Below are positions 32,772 to 41,359 of a DNA stretch of 64,000 bases, in pieces. The translations under genes were made by a program, and so were the position numbers. Each line of letters opens with the position of its first letter. The stretch's first letter is position 1. The DNA is from Clostridiales bacterium (lineage in GTDB: Bacteria > Bacillota > Clostridia > Lachnospirales > Lachnospiraceae): positions 1 through 64,000 of the forward strand of contig JAGZJZ010000010.1 of NCBI GenBank assembly GCA_018365455.1. The letters run 5' to 3'. A model generated the notes under the pieces. It had not been told where the DNA came from and ran no database searches. It saw only the letters and a program-made list of their open reading frames with translations.

Positions 32772-33488
32772 ATGGTAAATATTGCAGTTGTGGATGATGA
32801 AGAAAATTGTGCAGCATTGATAAAACAAAATATCATAAAATATTTAAACCATGAGGGAGTAGAAAAGAATGTGGAGGCCTTTGGCAGTTCCAAACAGTTA
32901 TTATTCGCTTTAGGAGGTAATAAGCGGTATCAGATCTATTTTTTAGATATAGAACTTCCCGATATGGATGGGTTAGCGCTCGCAGAGAAATTAATCAAGA
33001 AGAATGTTGAATCCTATATAATTTTTATTACATCGCATTTTGAAGTAGTTCTGGATGCTTTTAAAGTAAGGGCATTCCGTTTCATACCAAAAGAAATGCT
33101 GGAGGAAAAGATTCCGGAAGCCCTGGGTGCAGTTTTGAAAGAACTCAGCCTGCAAGCTGAGGAATACTACATTATTAATACTGAGCTGAGGTTTGAGAAG
33201 ATCTTTTACCGGAATATTATTTATATATTCCGAGATGGCAAGAATGCTGTATTCGTAACAAAATCGGGAACAAAACATGAACGGAAGAGTCTTCGTCAGG
33301 TATATGCAAATTTATCACCGAAAGATTTTGTATTTATTGAAAAAGGCTATATTATAAACATTTTGCATGTGGTTGGGCTGATGGGGAATGTATTGGAAAT
33401 GGAAGATCGGATTAGTCTGAAGGTTAGTCAGTCCAGACTTAAAGAAGTGAAAGAGAAAATACATACATTCTGGAGGTACCATAAATGA
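32772..33488 (+). CDS. LytTR-family response regulator (AgrA-like)
   Basis: Receiver domain (VNIAVVDDEENC at the start, phospho-Asp in FLDIELPDMDG) joined to a LytTR DNA-binding domain (FEKIFYRNIIYIFRDGKNAV, then LSPKDFVFIEKGYIINI). ATG 32772 gives MVNIAVVDDEE with GAGAGTGGAG upstream; an earlier ATG at 32748 is in frame. About 238 residues. Overlaps the kinase gene by 4 bp. LytTR regulators bind direct repeats and commonly control peptide-dependent systems. Confidence 0.92.
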   Translation: MVNIAVVDDEENCAALIKQNIIKYLNHEGVEKNVEAFGSSKQLLFALGGNKRYQIYFLDIELPDMDGLALAEKLIKKNVESYIIFITSHFEVVLDAFKVRAFRFIPKEMLEEKIPEALGAVLKELSLQAEEYYIINTELRFEKIFYRNIIYIFRDGKNAVFVTKSGTKHERKSLRQVYANLSPKDFVFIEKGYIINILHVVGLMGNVLEMEDRISLKVSQSRLKEVKEKIHTFWRYHK

Positions 33489-34789
33489 ACATATTTCTGA
33501 ATGGATTACAGTTCCTGTTAACAGCCGTTGAAATACAGATTTGTCTGAAAATGATGGGGATTTTCTTTGATAAAAGAGTATCCGGGAAGAAATATTATGT
33601 TTTATTGGAGACCCTGACAATCGTCATTGCCGGTATTTTGGTAATGAACAGGCAGGTAATTCTATTTTCCAGATGGGTATTGTTATTAACCATTATTCTA
33701 ACATATCTTTCCGGATTTTTGCTGTACCGGGATAAGATTATAACAATATTTACGATCTCAGCGATTTTTAATATTGGCCTGGCGCTGTGCGACCTGATGA
33801 ACATCTACCTGGTCAGTATATTGGTCAGGCGTCCTGATATTGGAATCTTCATTGACAACGATATCAGCTTCAGCCGTGTAATGATACTGCTGTTTACAAG
33901 GGTGGGAGCATTTTTCTTATATAGACATTTAAAAGGTTTGTTTGAAAGATCTTCCATTCGGATCAGCTACTATACAAAATGGCTTCTTCTCCTTAGCGGA
34001 ATTGGATATATTGGTGTTTATAATTTTCAGGAAGTGTATGCAAATGAAGTTAGTATGGGATTCATAGCAGATTGGTTTTTGTTCTTTGCGCTAATCCTTA
34101 TGATCGCAATGATATTTGGTCTATATGTGATGTACCGGAATGAGAAAGAGAATACCAAGATGATACTTATCCGAAATCAGCTTTTAGAAGACAGCTGGGG
34201 TGATTTGAACCAGATGTACCGGGATAACCAGAAGATATTTCATGATCTGAAGAAACATGTGAATATTATGTACCGTTATATGAAAAGCGGAAAGCAGGAT
34301 GCCGCCATGGAGTATATGGAAAGTATCATCGGACCGGTTCAGGCATTGAACGAATGTGTATGGTCCGGGAGCCAGATTATCGACTTAATCTTAAATTATA
34401 AAAAGACAGAGGCCATACATAAAAATATTCATATGAAATGTAAAGTTGACAAATTACATAAGGTAACGATAAAAGACAATGATATGTGCGTTATTTTAGG
34501 AAATCTGCTGGATAATGCTATAGAAGCGTGTGAATTAGTTCACTATGGAAGAAAATGGATTACTGTAGAAATTTCACAGAAAAACAGACTCTTGCTCATT
34601 GCTGTGAAAAATAGCATGGAAGTACAGCCAATCAAGAGAAATGGCCGCTTTGAGACTGCTAAACAGGATAAAAAACTGCATGGACTGGGAATGGAAAGTA
34701 TTCAGTCGGCGGCAGATAAGTATGGTGGCTGTGTGGAATACGAGTTTGATGATAAAGTTTTCCAAGTATTTGTGACGTTATTTTTCTAG
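33485..34789 (+). CDS. GHKL sensor histidine kinase (AgrC-like)
   Basis: 434 residues: six to seven N-terminal TM helices (to about 215), a linker, phospho-acceptor FHDLKKHVNIMYRYM (His near 256), and a GHKL ATPase with NLLDNAIEACE and KLHGLGMES. This is the architecture of peptide pheromone sensors such as AgrC. The ATG overlaps the regulator stop. No agrB/agrD pair is present, but a tiny SD-led ORF follows 130 nt downstream. Confidence 0.92.
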   Translation: MNIFLNGLQFLLTAVEIQICLKMMGIFFDKRVSGKKYYVLLETLTIVIAGILVMNRQVILFSRWVLLLTIILTYLSGFLLYRDKIITIFTISAIFNIGLALCDLMNIYLVSILVRRPDIGIFIDNDISFSRVMILLFTRVGAFFLYRHLKGLFERSSIRISYYTKWLLLLSGIGYIGVYNFQEVYANEVSMGFIADWFLFFALILMIAMIFGLYVMYRNEKENTKMILIRNQLLEDSWGDLNQMYRDNQKIFHDLKKHVNIMYRYMKSGKQDAAMEYMESIIGPVQALNECVWSGSQIIDLILNYKKTEAIHKNIHMKCKVDKLHKVTIKDNDMCVILGNLLDNAIEACELVHYGRKWITVEISQKNRLLLIAVKNSMEVQPIKRNGRFETAKQDKKLHGLGMESIQSAADKYGGCVEYEFDDKVFQVFVTLFF

Positions 34790-34866
34790 CTCAGTGAAGT
34801 GAAATCTTATTATGTGGTCAAAAAACCTATTGTTAACGGACATCGCAGGACAATTGGAAAAAAATG

Positions 34867-34875
34867 TGCTATGAT
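34867..34875 (+). promoter_or_regulatory. Extended -10 promoter before the small unit
   Basis: TGCTATGAT is an extended -10 element (TGN + TATGAT at 34870-34875) without a clear -35 box. It would start a short RNA covering the small ORFs and the terminator at 35051-35087. Confidence 0.4.
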
Positions 34876-34921
34876 CTCCCCATAGCAAGCAATGGTATAT
34901 AAAAATTTAAGGAGGAGATTG

Positions 34922-34975
34922 ATGACAAGAAATGAATATCGGGGGATTTTGGGAGAAAATGTGTGTACCCGATAG
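34922..34975 (+). CDS. Tiny ORF with strong SD (17 aa)
   Basis: AAGGAGGAG (34909-34917) is placed correctly for ATG 34922, giving MTRNEYRGILGENVCTR. A second overlapping small frame begins at ATG 34932 (25 residues, MNIGGFWEKMCVPDRS and beyond, to 35009). A terminator follows and an extended -10 element precedes. Either frame could encode a peptide, for instance one linked to the neighbouring AgrC-like sensor, or the unit could be a leader or small RNA. No homology recognised. Confidence 0.3.
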   Translation: MTRNEYRGILGENVCTR

Positions 34976-35050
34976 AAGTGTGAGTGAAGAAAGTAACTGG
35001 GATTCCTGACGCTGTAACAGAAGGCAGCGGTTTGGGATAAGAATGAAAAT

Positions 35051-35087
35051 AAGGCAAAAGCTTGGGAGAAGCTTTTGCCTTATTTTT
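35051..35087. terminator. Bidirectional terminator
   Basis: Perfect 13-bp stem AAGGCAAAAGCTT (35051-35063) / AAGCTTTTGCCTT (35069-35081) with GGGAG loop and T-runs on both sides. It serves the small plus-strand unit and overlaps the stop codon of the minus-strand SGNH-like gene. Confidence 0.9.
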
Positions 35088-35910
35088 CGTTTGTATCCAG
35101 GCTTAAATTCATATATTTTAATATACGGTTAAACCACTGCTGGGTTACATACTCGTTGGGATGCTGGTCAGCGGTTGTACCGGCCTTATCGGGCCTTCTA
35201 TGATAAAGATCTCTGGAATATTTATAGAATTTTTCATATTTAATATTCAGCAGGGCATGTTTTGATAAAATACGTTGTAACTCTTTGTTGAATGCCCGGG
35301 ATTTACGGTTTATTCTGCTTTTTTTAATACCGGGCGCATAAGCAGATTTCGATATAACATAAAAGTTATAGGAAGGATATCTGCGTGCAAGAGACAGATA
35401 ATAATCTGCATATACCTGAGCCTGTTTACGGGTCTCAGATCGTTTGCGTGCCTTTCGAATATCATTTCCTTCTATAATCAGGGCTACCGAATAGTGCACA
35501 TTCTGAGGATTGTCACGATCCAGAAGCTTCTGAAGATACTCGCCTCCTTGTGGATGAGTGCTGTCATAAGAAGTGGAAAAAAAGGAACTCTCGGACAGTA
35601 TGGCCTGCCGCCTGGATGGCGGCAGAAACCATAAAATCCCAGATCCTGACTTTGTAATAAAAAATAAATCTTTTCCCTTTTTCCATTTTCCATAGTTTAT
35701 ATTCTGAGGTCTCTTTGTATCTCCGTCTTTTCTGGAACCCTCCATCAGGGCAGTTCCGGATGCGCCTGTGAATATTATCTTTTCTACTTTCTTCGAGTGT
35801 CTTTTCATTCCGTTTGTTTTTGCTGCAAACGCGGTTGTCTTAGCGGTATAAAGTCCTGTTATGATGGACAGGAAACAGATTATGATCAGGAAAGATTTGT
35901 TTTTTACCAT
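35080..35910 (-). CDS. Exported SGNH/GDSL-like hydrolase (putative)
   Basis: 276 residues with an N-terminal signal or anchor (SFLIIICFLSIITGLYTA). Possible SGNH blocks: FTGASGTALMEGS at the position of block I (GDS replaced by GAS), IEGNDIRKA resembling GxND of block III, and DQHPNEYVTQQW resembling the DxxH block V. Such proteins deacylate or esterify cell-surface glycans or lipids. The block I change makes activity uncertain. It starts 22 nt after typA ends and may be co-transcribed with it; SD AAGGGA. Confidence 0.6.
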   Translation of the reverse strand: MVKNKSFLIIICFLSIITGLYTAKTTAFAAKTNGMKRHSKKVEKIIFTGASGTALMEGSRKDGDTKRPQNINYGKWKKGKDLFFITKSGSGILWFLPPSRRQAILSESSFFSTSYDSTHPQGGEYLQKLLDRDNPQNVHYSVALIIEGNDIRKARKRSETRKQAQVYADYYLSLARRYPSYNFYVISKSAYAPGIKKSRINRKSRAFNKELQRILSKHALLNIKYEKFYKYSRDLYHRRPDKAGTTADQHPNEYVTQQWFNRILKYMNLSLDTNEK

Positions 35911-35932
35911 GCAGTATGTCCCTTCTTAAGAT

Positions 35933-37753
35933 TTATTTTCTGGATGCTCTCTTTCTCATTGTAGGATCCAGTATTTTTTTACGGATTCTAAGGCTCTCAG
36001 GTGTAATCTCCAGAAGTTCATCGGTATCAATAAACTCCAGCGCCTGTTCCAGACTCAGTACCCTAGGAGGTGTCAGTTTTAAGGAATCATCAGAACCTGA
36101 TGCACGTGTATTGGTTAAATGTTTGCTCTTGCAGACATTTAATTCAATATCTTCCGCTTTCCCGTTCTGTCCGATTACCATTCCGGCATATACTTTTTCG
36201 CCGGCACCAATAAACAGGGTACCTCGCTCCTGGGCACTGAAAAGACCATAAGCTACGGATTCACCGGATTCAAAAGCGATTAGAGATCCTTGCTTACGAT
36301 ACTGGATATCACCTTTATATGGACCATATCCGTCATAAGTAGTATTTAAAATACCATTTCCTTTTGTATCTGTTAAAAATTCTCCGCGATAACCGATCAG
36401 TCCTCTCGCCGGGATTGAGAATTCCAGACGGGAATATCCGCCTCCGGCAATGCTCATACCCTGTAATTCGCCTTTACGCAGGCTCAGTTTCTGGATAACG
36501 GTTCCGGAAAATTCTTCCGGTACATCCACATAGGCAAGTTCCATAGGCTCCAATAATTTGCCCCGTTCATCTTTTTGGTAGAGTACTTCGGCTTTACTTA
36601 CTGCAAATTCATATCCTTCGCGGCGCATATTTTCAATTAATACGGATAAATGAAGCTCGCCTCGACCGGATACTTTATATGCTTCCGTAGTCTCTGTTTC
36701 CTCAACACGAAGGCTGACATCGGTATTCAATTCCCGGAACAGTCTGTCACGGAGATGTCTGGAGGTTACATATTTTCCTTCCTTGCCGGCAAGAGGACTG
36801 TCATTTACCATGAAATGCATAGCGATGGTCGGTTCGGAAATTTTCTGGAATGGGATAGCATCTACATCTTCCTGTGCACAAAGAGTATCTCCGATATGAA
36901 GATCAGCGATTCCGGAAATAGCAACAATCGACCCAATCGTAGCAGATTGAACTTCCACTTTATTCAGTCCGTCAAACTCATATAATTTACTGATTTTAAC
37001 TTTTTTCTGTTTTTCTGGCTCATGGTGGTTGACCAAAACCACTTCTTGGTTTACTTTTATAGTACCACGGTCTACTTTACCTACACCAATACGTCCTACA
37101 TATTCATTGTAGTCGATGGTACTGATTAATACCTGGGTAGGAGCCTCCGGATCACCTTCCGGAGCAGGGATGTAGTCTAAAATAGTTTCAAATAAAGGAG
37201 TCATATCCTTTGCTTCATCCGTCATATTCAGAACTGCGTGTCCTGCTTTAGCAGAAGCGTAGACAAATGGGCAGTCTAACTGCTCATCGGAAGCATCCAG
37301 ATCCATAAATAATTCCAGGATTTCATCGATAACTTCATTTGGCCTTGCTTCCGGACGGTCGATTTTATTGATACAGACAATAACCGGGAGATTTAACTCA
37401 AGAGCTTTGCGCAGAACAAATTTTGTCTGTGGCATAGAACCCTCAAAAGCGTCAACAACAAGAACAACACCATTAACCATTTTTAGCACACGTTCCACTT
37501 CGCCGCCGAAGTCAGCATGTCCTGGTGTATCAATGATGTTTATTTTTGTACCTTTGTAAAAAACGGCTGTATTCTTGGATAAAATCGTAATGCCGCGTTC
37601 ACGCTCGATATCGTTGGAATCCATGACACGTTCTGCGACTTCCTGATTGGCGCGGAATACACCACTTTGTTTTAACAGCTCATCAACTAATGTGGTCTTA
37701 CCATGGTCAACGTGGGCGATGATGGCAATGTTACGAATATCTTCTCTTTTCAT
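35933..37753 (-). CDS. typA: Ribosome-associated GTPase TypA/BipA
   Basis: 606-residue translational GTPase that binds the 70S ribosome and aids 50S assembly and stress growth. G1 HVDHGKTT (17-24), switch DTPGHADFGGEV, NKID, SAKAG; then EF-G-like domains II, III and V and the BipA-specific C-terminal domain with TRASGSDDSLKLTPP. Complete. The upstream 236 bp to the divergent SSB-like gene is AT-rich and probably holds both promoters. Confidence 0.96.
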   Translation of the reverse strand: MKREDIRNIAIIAHVDHGKTTLVDELLKQSGVFRANQEVAERVMDSNDIERERGITILSKNTAVFYKGTKINIIDTPGHADFGGEVERVLKMVNGVVLVVDAFEGSMPQTKFVLRKALELNLPVIVCINKIDRPEARPNEVIDEILELFMDLDASDEQLDCPFVYASAKAGHAVLNMTDEAKDMTPLFETILDYIPAPEGDPEAPTQVLISTIDYNEYVGRIGVGKVDRGTIKVNQEVVLVNHHEPEKQKKVKISKLYEFDGLNKVEVQSATIGSIVAISGIADLHIGDTLCAQEDVDAIPFQKISEPTIAMHFMVNDSPLAGKEGKYVTSRHLRDRLFRELNTDVSLRVEETETTEAYKVSGRGELHLSVLIENMRREGYEFAVSKAEVLYQKDERGKLLEPMELAYVDVPEEFSGTVIQKLSLRKGELQGMSIAGGGYSRLEFSIPARGLIGYRGEFLTDTKGNGILNTTYDGYGPYKGDIQYRKQGSLIAFESGESVAYGLFSAQERGTLFIGAGEKVYAGMVIGQNGKAEDIELNVCKSKHLTNTRASGSDDSLKLTPPRVLSLEQALEFIDTDELLEITPESLRIRKKILDPTMRKRASRK

Positions 37754-37989
37754 AAAATGATTTTCCTTCTTTCCATATAATGAACAAAATATAACTCATA
37801 CAGTTTATCATATTTTTCCCAGATTACAAGGGGTTTTGTCGATTTTAAGGGACATTCATTGAGAATTTTAAAAAAAATAATGAAATTTTAAAAATTAGTG
37901 GTTCTAAAAGTGAATTCAGCCGAATAGATATATTAATATACAAAATACGAAAAGAGATACTTCGTAAGAAGAAGGGAGAACTATTATTC

Positions 37990-38616
37990 ATGACAGATAA
38001 GATTATTGAAAACAATCAGGTATCCATTATTGGAGAAATTGCATCAGGCTTTACTTTCAGCCACGAGGTGTTTGGGGAGGGATTCTACATGTTAGACGTG
38101 CTGGTCAAAAGACTCAGCGATTCCCTGGACAGAATACCGGTGATGATTTCAGAGAGACTGATTGACGTGACACAGGATTACCAGGGAGAATACATACAGA
38201 TCACGGGGCAGTTCCGCTCCTACAACAGACATGAAGAAAAAAAGAACAGGCTGGTGTTGTCCGTATTTGCCAGAGAGGTCACTTTCGTAGAAGAAGAAAA
38301 TGACAAGGTGAAGACAAATCAGATATTCCTGGATGGCTTTATCTGTAAGCCGCCGGTATATCGTAAGACTCCGCTTGGAAGAGAAATATCCGATATGCTG
38401 GTTGCAGTCAACCGCCCATATGGCAAATCGGACTATATTCCCTGCATTTGCTGGGGAAGAAATGCAAGGTTTACTTCCGGTTTCTCCGTAGGTGGACATG
38501 TACAGGTATGGGGCCGTATACAAAGCAGAGAGTACATGAAAAAACTGGAGGGAGATATTACTGAAAAAAGAATTGCTTATGAAGTGTCGGTAAGCAAGTT
38601 GGAATATATGGAATAA
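37990..38616 (+). CDS. Single-stranded DNA-binding-like protein, double OB fold
   Basis: 208 residues with two OB-fold segments: VSIIGEIASGFTFSHE to about 95, and IFLDGFICKPPVYRKTPLGR to the end with VNRPYGKSDYIPCICWG and GGHVQVWGRIQSR, both typical of SSB family strands. The acidic C-terminal tail of replicative SSB is absent, so it is likely an accessory SSB (recombination or competence). SD GAAGGGAG before ATG. Monocistronic in front of the adenosyltransferase. Confidence 0.85.
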   Translation: MTDKIIENNQVSIIGEIASGFTFSHEVFGEGFYMLDVLVKRLSDSLDRIPVMISERLIDVTQDYQGEYIQITGQFRSYNRHEEKKNRLVLSVFAREVTFVEEENDKVKTNQIFLDGFICKPPVYRKTPLGREISDMLVAVNRPYGKSDYIPCICWGRNARFTSGFSVGGHVQVWGRIQSREYMKKLEGDITEKRIAYEVSVSKLEYME

Positions 38617-38714
38617 GTGTTGCATTCTTTATTTAACTGTAGTAAAATAATAAAACTGATAATGTAGTTAGGTATATGGCGGTTTAACCACCAGTCAGTT
38701 AAGTGAGGTGCGCT

Positions 38715-39218
38715 ATGGATAAAGGTTCAGTACATATATTTTGTGGTGAAGGCAAGGGCAAAACGACTGCAGCTATCGGTCAGGGGATCCGTGCTGCCAG
38801 CCAGGGCAAATCTGTGATTGTTATTCAGTTTCTGAAGGGCAGGATGGTGGAAGAGATCAGCTTCCTGAAGCGTCTGGAACCGGAGATTAAGCTGTTTCGG
38901 TTTGAAAAATCAGATGAATCTTTTGATAGTCTGAGCGCAGAAGAAAAGGAAGAAGAGACACAGAACATTCGCAATGGAATGAATTTTGCAAAAAAGGTCC
39001 TGGTAACAGAAGGGTGCGAAGTCCTGATTTTAGACGAAGTACTGGGACTGTTGGAATATGGAATTGTGACAATTGATGATATCCGCACTTTGATTGAGGC
39101 TAAGGATGATGAGACAGAGCTAATCATGACCGGGATCTGCAACGGGCAGGAACTCTGGGACTGTGTCGATGAAGTGACGCAGATGTCAACGATTCATAAA
39201 TTAGAAAACAATTGTTGA
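38715..39218 (+). CDS. cobO: Corrinoid ATP:cob(I)alamin adenosyltransferase, CobA/BtuR type
   Basis: P-loop enzyme that adenosylates cobalamin or cobyrinic acid diamide. Walker A FCGEGKGKTTAAIG near residue 9, IQFLKG, and Walker B-like VLILDEVLGLLEYG are intact. About 167 residues. ATG 38715 follows GTGAGGTG; a GTG at 38703 is also in frame. Stands alone without other cob genes, consistent with corrinoid salvage. The -35 box of the dapA promoter overlaps its stop codon. Confidence 0.9.
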   Translation: MDKGSVHIFCGEGKGKTTAAIGQGIRAASQGKSVIVIQFLKGRMVEEISFLKRLEPEIKLFRFEKSDESFDSLSAEEKEEETQNIRNGMNFAKKVLVTEGCEVLILDEVLGLLEYGIVTIDDIRTLIEAKDDETELIMTGICNGQELWDCVDEVTQMSTIHKLENNC

Positions 39219-39243
39219 CAAGGATTTTTAATGATGCTATAGT
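39215..39243 (+). promoter_or_regulatory. SigA promoter of dapA-dapB
   Basis: Consensus TTGACA (39215-39220), 17-bp spacer and TATAGT (39238-39243); start near 39250, at the 5' edge of the lysine riboswitch. Confidence 0.85.
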
Positions 39244-39257
39244 TAGAATAACTGAAT

Positions 39258-39432
39258 AAGTTAGATAGAGGTTGCGTGTTTCATCAGTATAAAGTTGGAT
39301 ATGTTCAGGCATAGAGGAAGATTTTAGAAAGGGAAAGACGCCGAAAGGTGCGGTACCTGTAATCGTATTCTTGGGCATATGGCGAATAGGCATATGACTG
39401 TCATCATATTTTTATGATGGGGAGCTATCCAA
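39258..39432 (+). ncRNA. Lysine riboswitch (L box)
   Basis: The conserved lysine-aptamer elements occur in order: GATAGAGGTTGCG (P1/P2 start), GAAAGGGAAAGACGCCGAAAG, the P4 hairpin with CATATG arms followed by ACTGTC, and GGGGAGCTATCC closing P1 (GATAG with CTATC). It lies between a strong promoter and an intrinsic terminator in front of dapA, the first committed lysine/DAP pathway gene, so lysine should cause termination. Confidence 0.93.
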
Positions 39433-39453
39433 AGAGAATTTTTTACGTAATCT

Positions 39454-39488
39454 TTAGGGGCAGGCTCTTTAGCCTGGCCCTATTTTTT
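39454..39488 (+). terminator. Riboswitch-controlled terminator
   Basis: AGGGGCAGGCT and AGCCTGGCCCT pair with one mismatch and are followed by ATTTTTT; the dapA SD (AAGGAGG) begins right after. Expression platform of the lysine riboswitch. Confidence 0.88.
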
Positions 39489-39503
39489 AAGGAGGAAAAG
39501 CAC

Positions 39504-40394
39504 ATGGCAATATTTACAGGCGCAGGTGTGGCAATTGTTACACCGATGAAAGAAAATGGAGACGTTAACTTTGAAAAATTAGGAGAGATTCTGGAAGATC
39601 AGATCGCAAATGGAACAGATGCAATTGTTATCTGCGGCACGACCGGTGAATCTGCTACTTTAACTCATGAAGAGCATTTAGAAACAATTAAATATACCAT
39701 TGATAAAGTGGCTAAAAGAATTCCGGTAATAGCTGGTACGGGCTCAAACTGTACGGATACAGCAGTGTATTTATCAGTTGAAGCCGAGAAATACGGGGCT
39801 GACGGACTTCTTCTGGTATCACCATATTATAATAAAGCGACACAAAAGGGATTGATCAAACACTATACAACCATTGCAAATGCAGTTAAGATTCCGATTA
39901 TTTTATACAACGTGCCAAGCCGTACCGGATGTAATATTTTACCGGAAACCGTAGCGGAACTGGTAAGTAACGTGGAAAATATCGTTGGTATCAAAGAAGC
40001 AAGCGGGAATATTTCCCAGATTGCAAAGCTGATGCAGCTTACGGATGGAAAAATTGATTTGTATTCCGGAAACGACGATCAGGTAGTTCCGCTCTTATCG
40101 TTAGGCGGTAAAGGAGTTATTTCCGTATTATCCAACATTGCACCTCAGCAGACACATGACATGGTGGAAAAGTTCCTTCAGGGTGATATTGAAGGCAGCC
40201 GTAAGATCCAGCTGGACGCATTGCCATTGATTAATGCACTGTTTAGTGAAGTGAATCCGATCCCTGTTAAAAAGGCTATGAATCTGATGGGGATGGCAGT
40301 AGGACCCCTTCGCGGACCGTTAACGGAGATGGAAGATGCCAATGCAGAAAAATTGGCAAAAGAAATGGTGGATTTCGGATTAAAACTGTCATAA
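39504..40394 (+). CDS. dapA: 4-hydroxy-tetrahydrodipicolinate synthase
   Basis: Condenses pyruvate with aspartate semialdehyde in lysine/diaminopimelate synthesis; in spore formers also feeds dipicolinate. TIM barrel with GTTGESATLT, the YYNKATQKG segment carrying catalytic Tyr, and Schiff-base Lys in GIKEASGN. ATG 39504 follows AAGGAGG; the frame is open upstream through the terminator, but that part is untranslated. 296 residues, normal. Operon with dapB under the riboswitch. Confidence 0.96.
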   Translation: MAIFTGAGVAIVTPMKENGDVNFEKLGEILEDQIANGTDAIVICGTTGESATLTHEEHLETIKYTIDKVAKRIPVIAGTGSNCTDTAVYLSVEAEKYGADGLLLVSPYYNKATQKGLIKHYTTIANAVKIPIILYNVPSRTGCNILPETVAELVSNVENIVGIKEASGNISQIAKLMQLTDGKIDLYSGNDDQVVPLLSLGGKGVISVLSNIAPQQTHDMVEKFLQGDIEGSRKIQLDALPLINALFSEVNPIPVKKAMNLMGMAVGPLRGPLTEMEDANAEKLAKEMVDFGLKLS

Positions 40395-40413
40395 GCACAA
40401 TAAGGAGTAACGT

Positions 40414-41175
40414 ATGATAAAGATAATAATGCATGGCTGTAATGGTAAAATGGGTCAGGTGATCAGCCAGATCGTAAAGGATGATCCCAATGCTCAGATT
40501 GCAGCCGGAATAGATATTGTAGACATCAGAGATAATGGATATCCGGTTTTTACAAATATCAGGGAATGTGACGTGCAGGCAGATGTTGTGATTGATTTTG
40601 CATCAGCCAAGGCTGAGGATGCACTCCTGGATTTTTGTAAGGAACGCAACCTTCCGGTGGTTGTCTGTACGACTGGTCTTTCAGAAGACCAGATTGCAAG
40701 AGTTAAGGAAACCAGCAAAGTTGTGGCGGTTCTAAAATCTGCAAACATGTCTCTTGGAGTAAATACCCTTTTGAAACTGCTGCAGGATGCTGCAAAGGTA
40801 CTGGCGCCTGCCGGATTCGATATGGAAATCGTGGAGAAGCATCATAAACATAAAGTGGATGCTCCCAGCGGAACGGCACTTGCTATGGCCGACAGTATGA
40901 ATGAAGCTTTGGGAAATCAGTATACCTACAAATTTGACAGAAGCCAGGAACGTAAAGAGCGGGATGCAAAAGAAATCGGTATTTCCGCTGTACGAGGAGG
41001 CAATATTGTAGGTGAACATGAGGTTTTTTTCGCAGGAACGGATGAAGTGATTGAGTTTAAGCATACGGCTTATTCCAAAGCGATATTTGCAAAAGGTGCT
41101 GTGGAGGCTGCTAAATTTCTGGCTGGCAAAGAACCGGGATTCTATGATATGAGCGATGTAATAGCAGCAAAATAA
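40414..41175 (+). CDS. dapB: 4-hydroxy-tetrahydrodipicolinate reductase
   Basis: NAD(P)H-dependent second step of the branch. GCNGKMGQ nucleotide loop at residue 8, VCTTGLS, and the substrate motif EKHHKHKVDAPSGTA are all present. 253 residues. Begins 19 nt after dapA. A strong terminator follows. Confidence 0.96.
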   Translation: MIKIIMHGCNGKMGQVISQIVKDDPNAQIAAGIDIVDIRDNGYPVFTNIRECDVQADVVIDFASAKAEDALLDFCKERNLPVVVCTTGLSEDQIARVKETSKVVAVLKSANMSLGVNTLLKLLQDAAKVLAPAGFDMEIVEKHHKHKVDAPSGTALAMADSMNEALGNQYTYKFDRSQERKERDAKEIGISAVRGGNIVGEHEVFFAGTDEVIEFKHTAYSKAIFAKGAVEAAKFLAGKEPGFYDMSDVIAAK

Positions 41176-41191
41176 ATGTAGTAATGATCTG

Positions 41192-41218
41192 AACCCCGTA
41201 GCAGTCTGCGGGGTTTTT
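41192..41218 (+). terminator. Intrinsic terminator after dapB
   Basis: AACCCCGTAG / CTGCGGGGTT stem with a CAGT-type loop and a T-run. Confidence 0.88.
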
Positions 41219-41252
41219 AATCCCAGAGCCTTTTGTGGAGCCGTCAAAGCAT

Positions 41253-41301
41253 AGCGTGTTACGTGACGCACAGCTGTCAGAAATCAATGTAAAACACGCT
41301 C
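41253..41301. repeat. MITE-like repeat in fbp leader
   Basis: Arms AGCGTGTT (41253-41260) and AACACGCT (41293-41300) are perfect; the middle GTGACGCACAGCTGTCAGAA matches the inner right part of the 160-bp copy nearly base for base. Sits between the dapB terminator and fbp. Confidence 0.65.
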
Positions 41302-41359
41302 TGTCAGACTGACCTTGTCGTACGGCCCTGGGGAATATAGGAGCAAGGGGGATAATTTT

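Noticed and set aside
37754..37989. tRNA or small RNA gene in the AT-rich gap between typA and the SSB-like gene
   Set aside because: No cloverleaf, CCA end or stable hairpin with T-run; it looks like a divergent promoter region.
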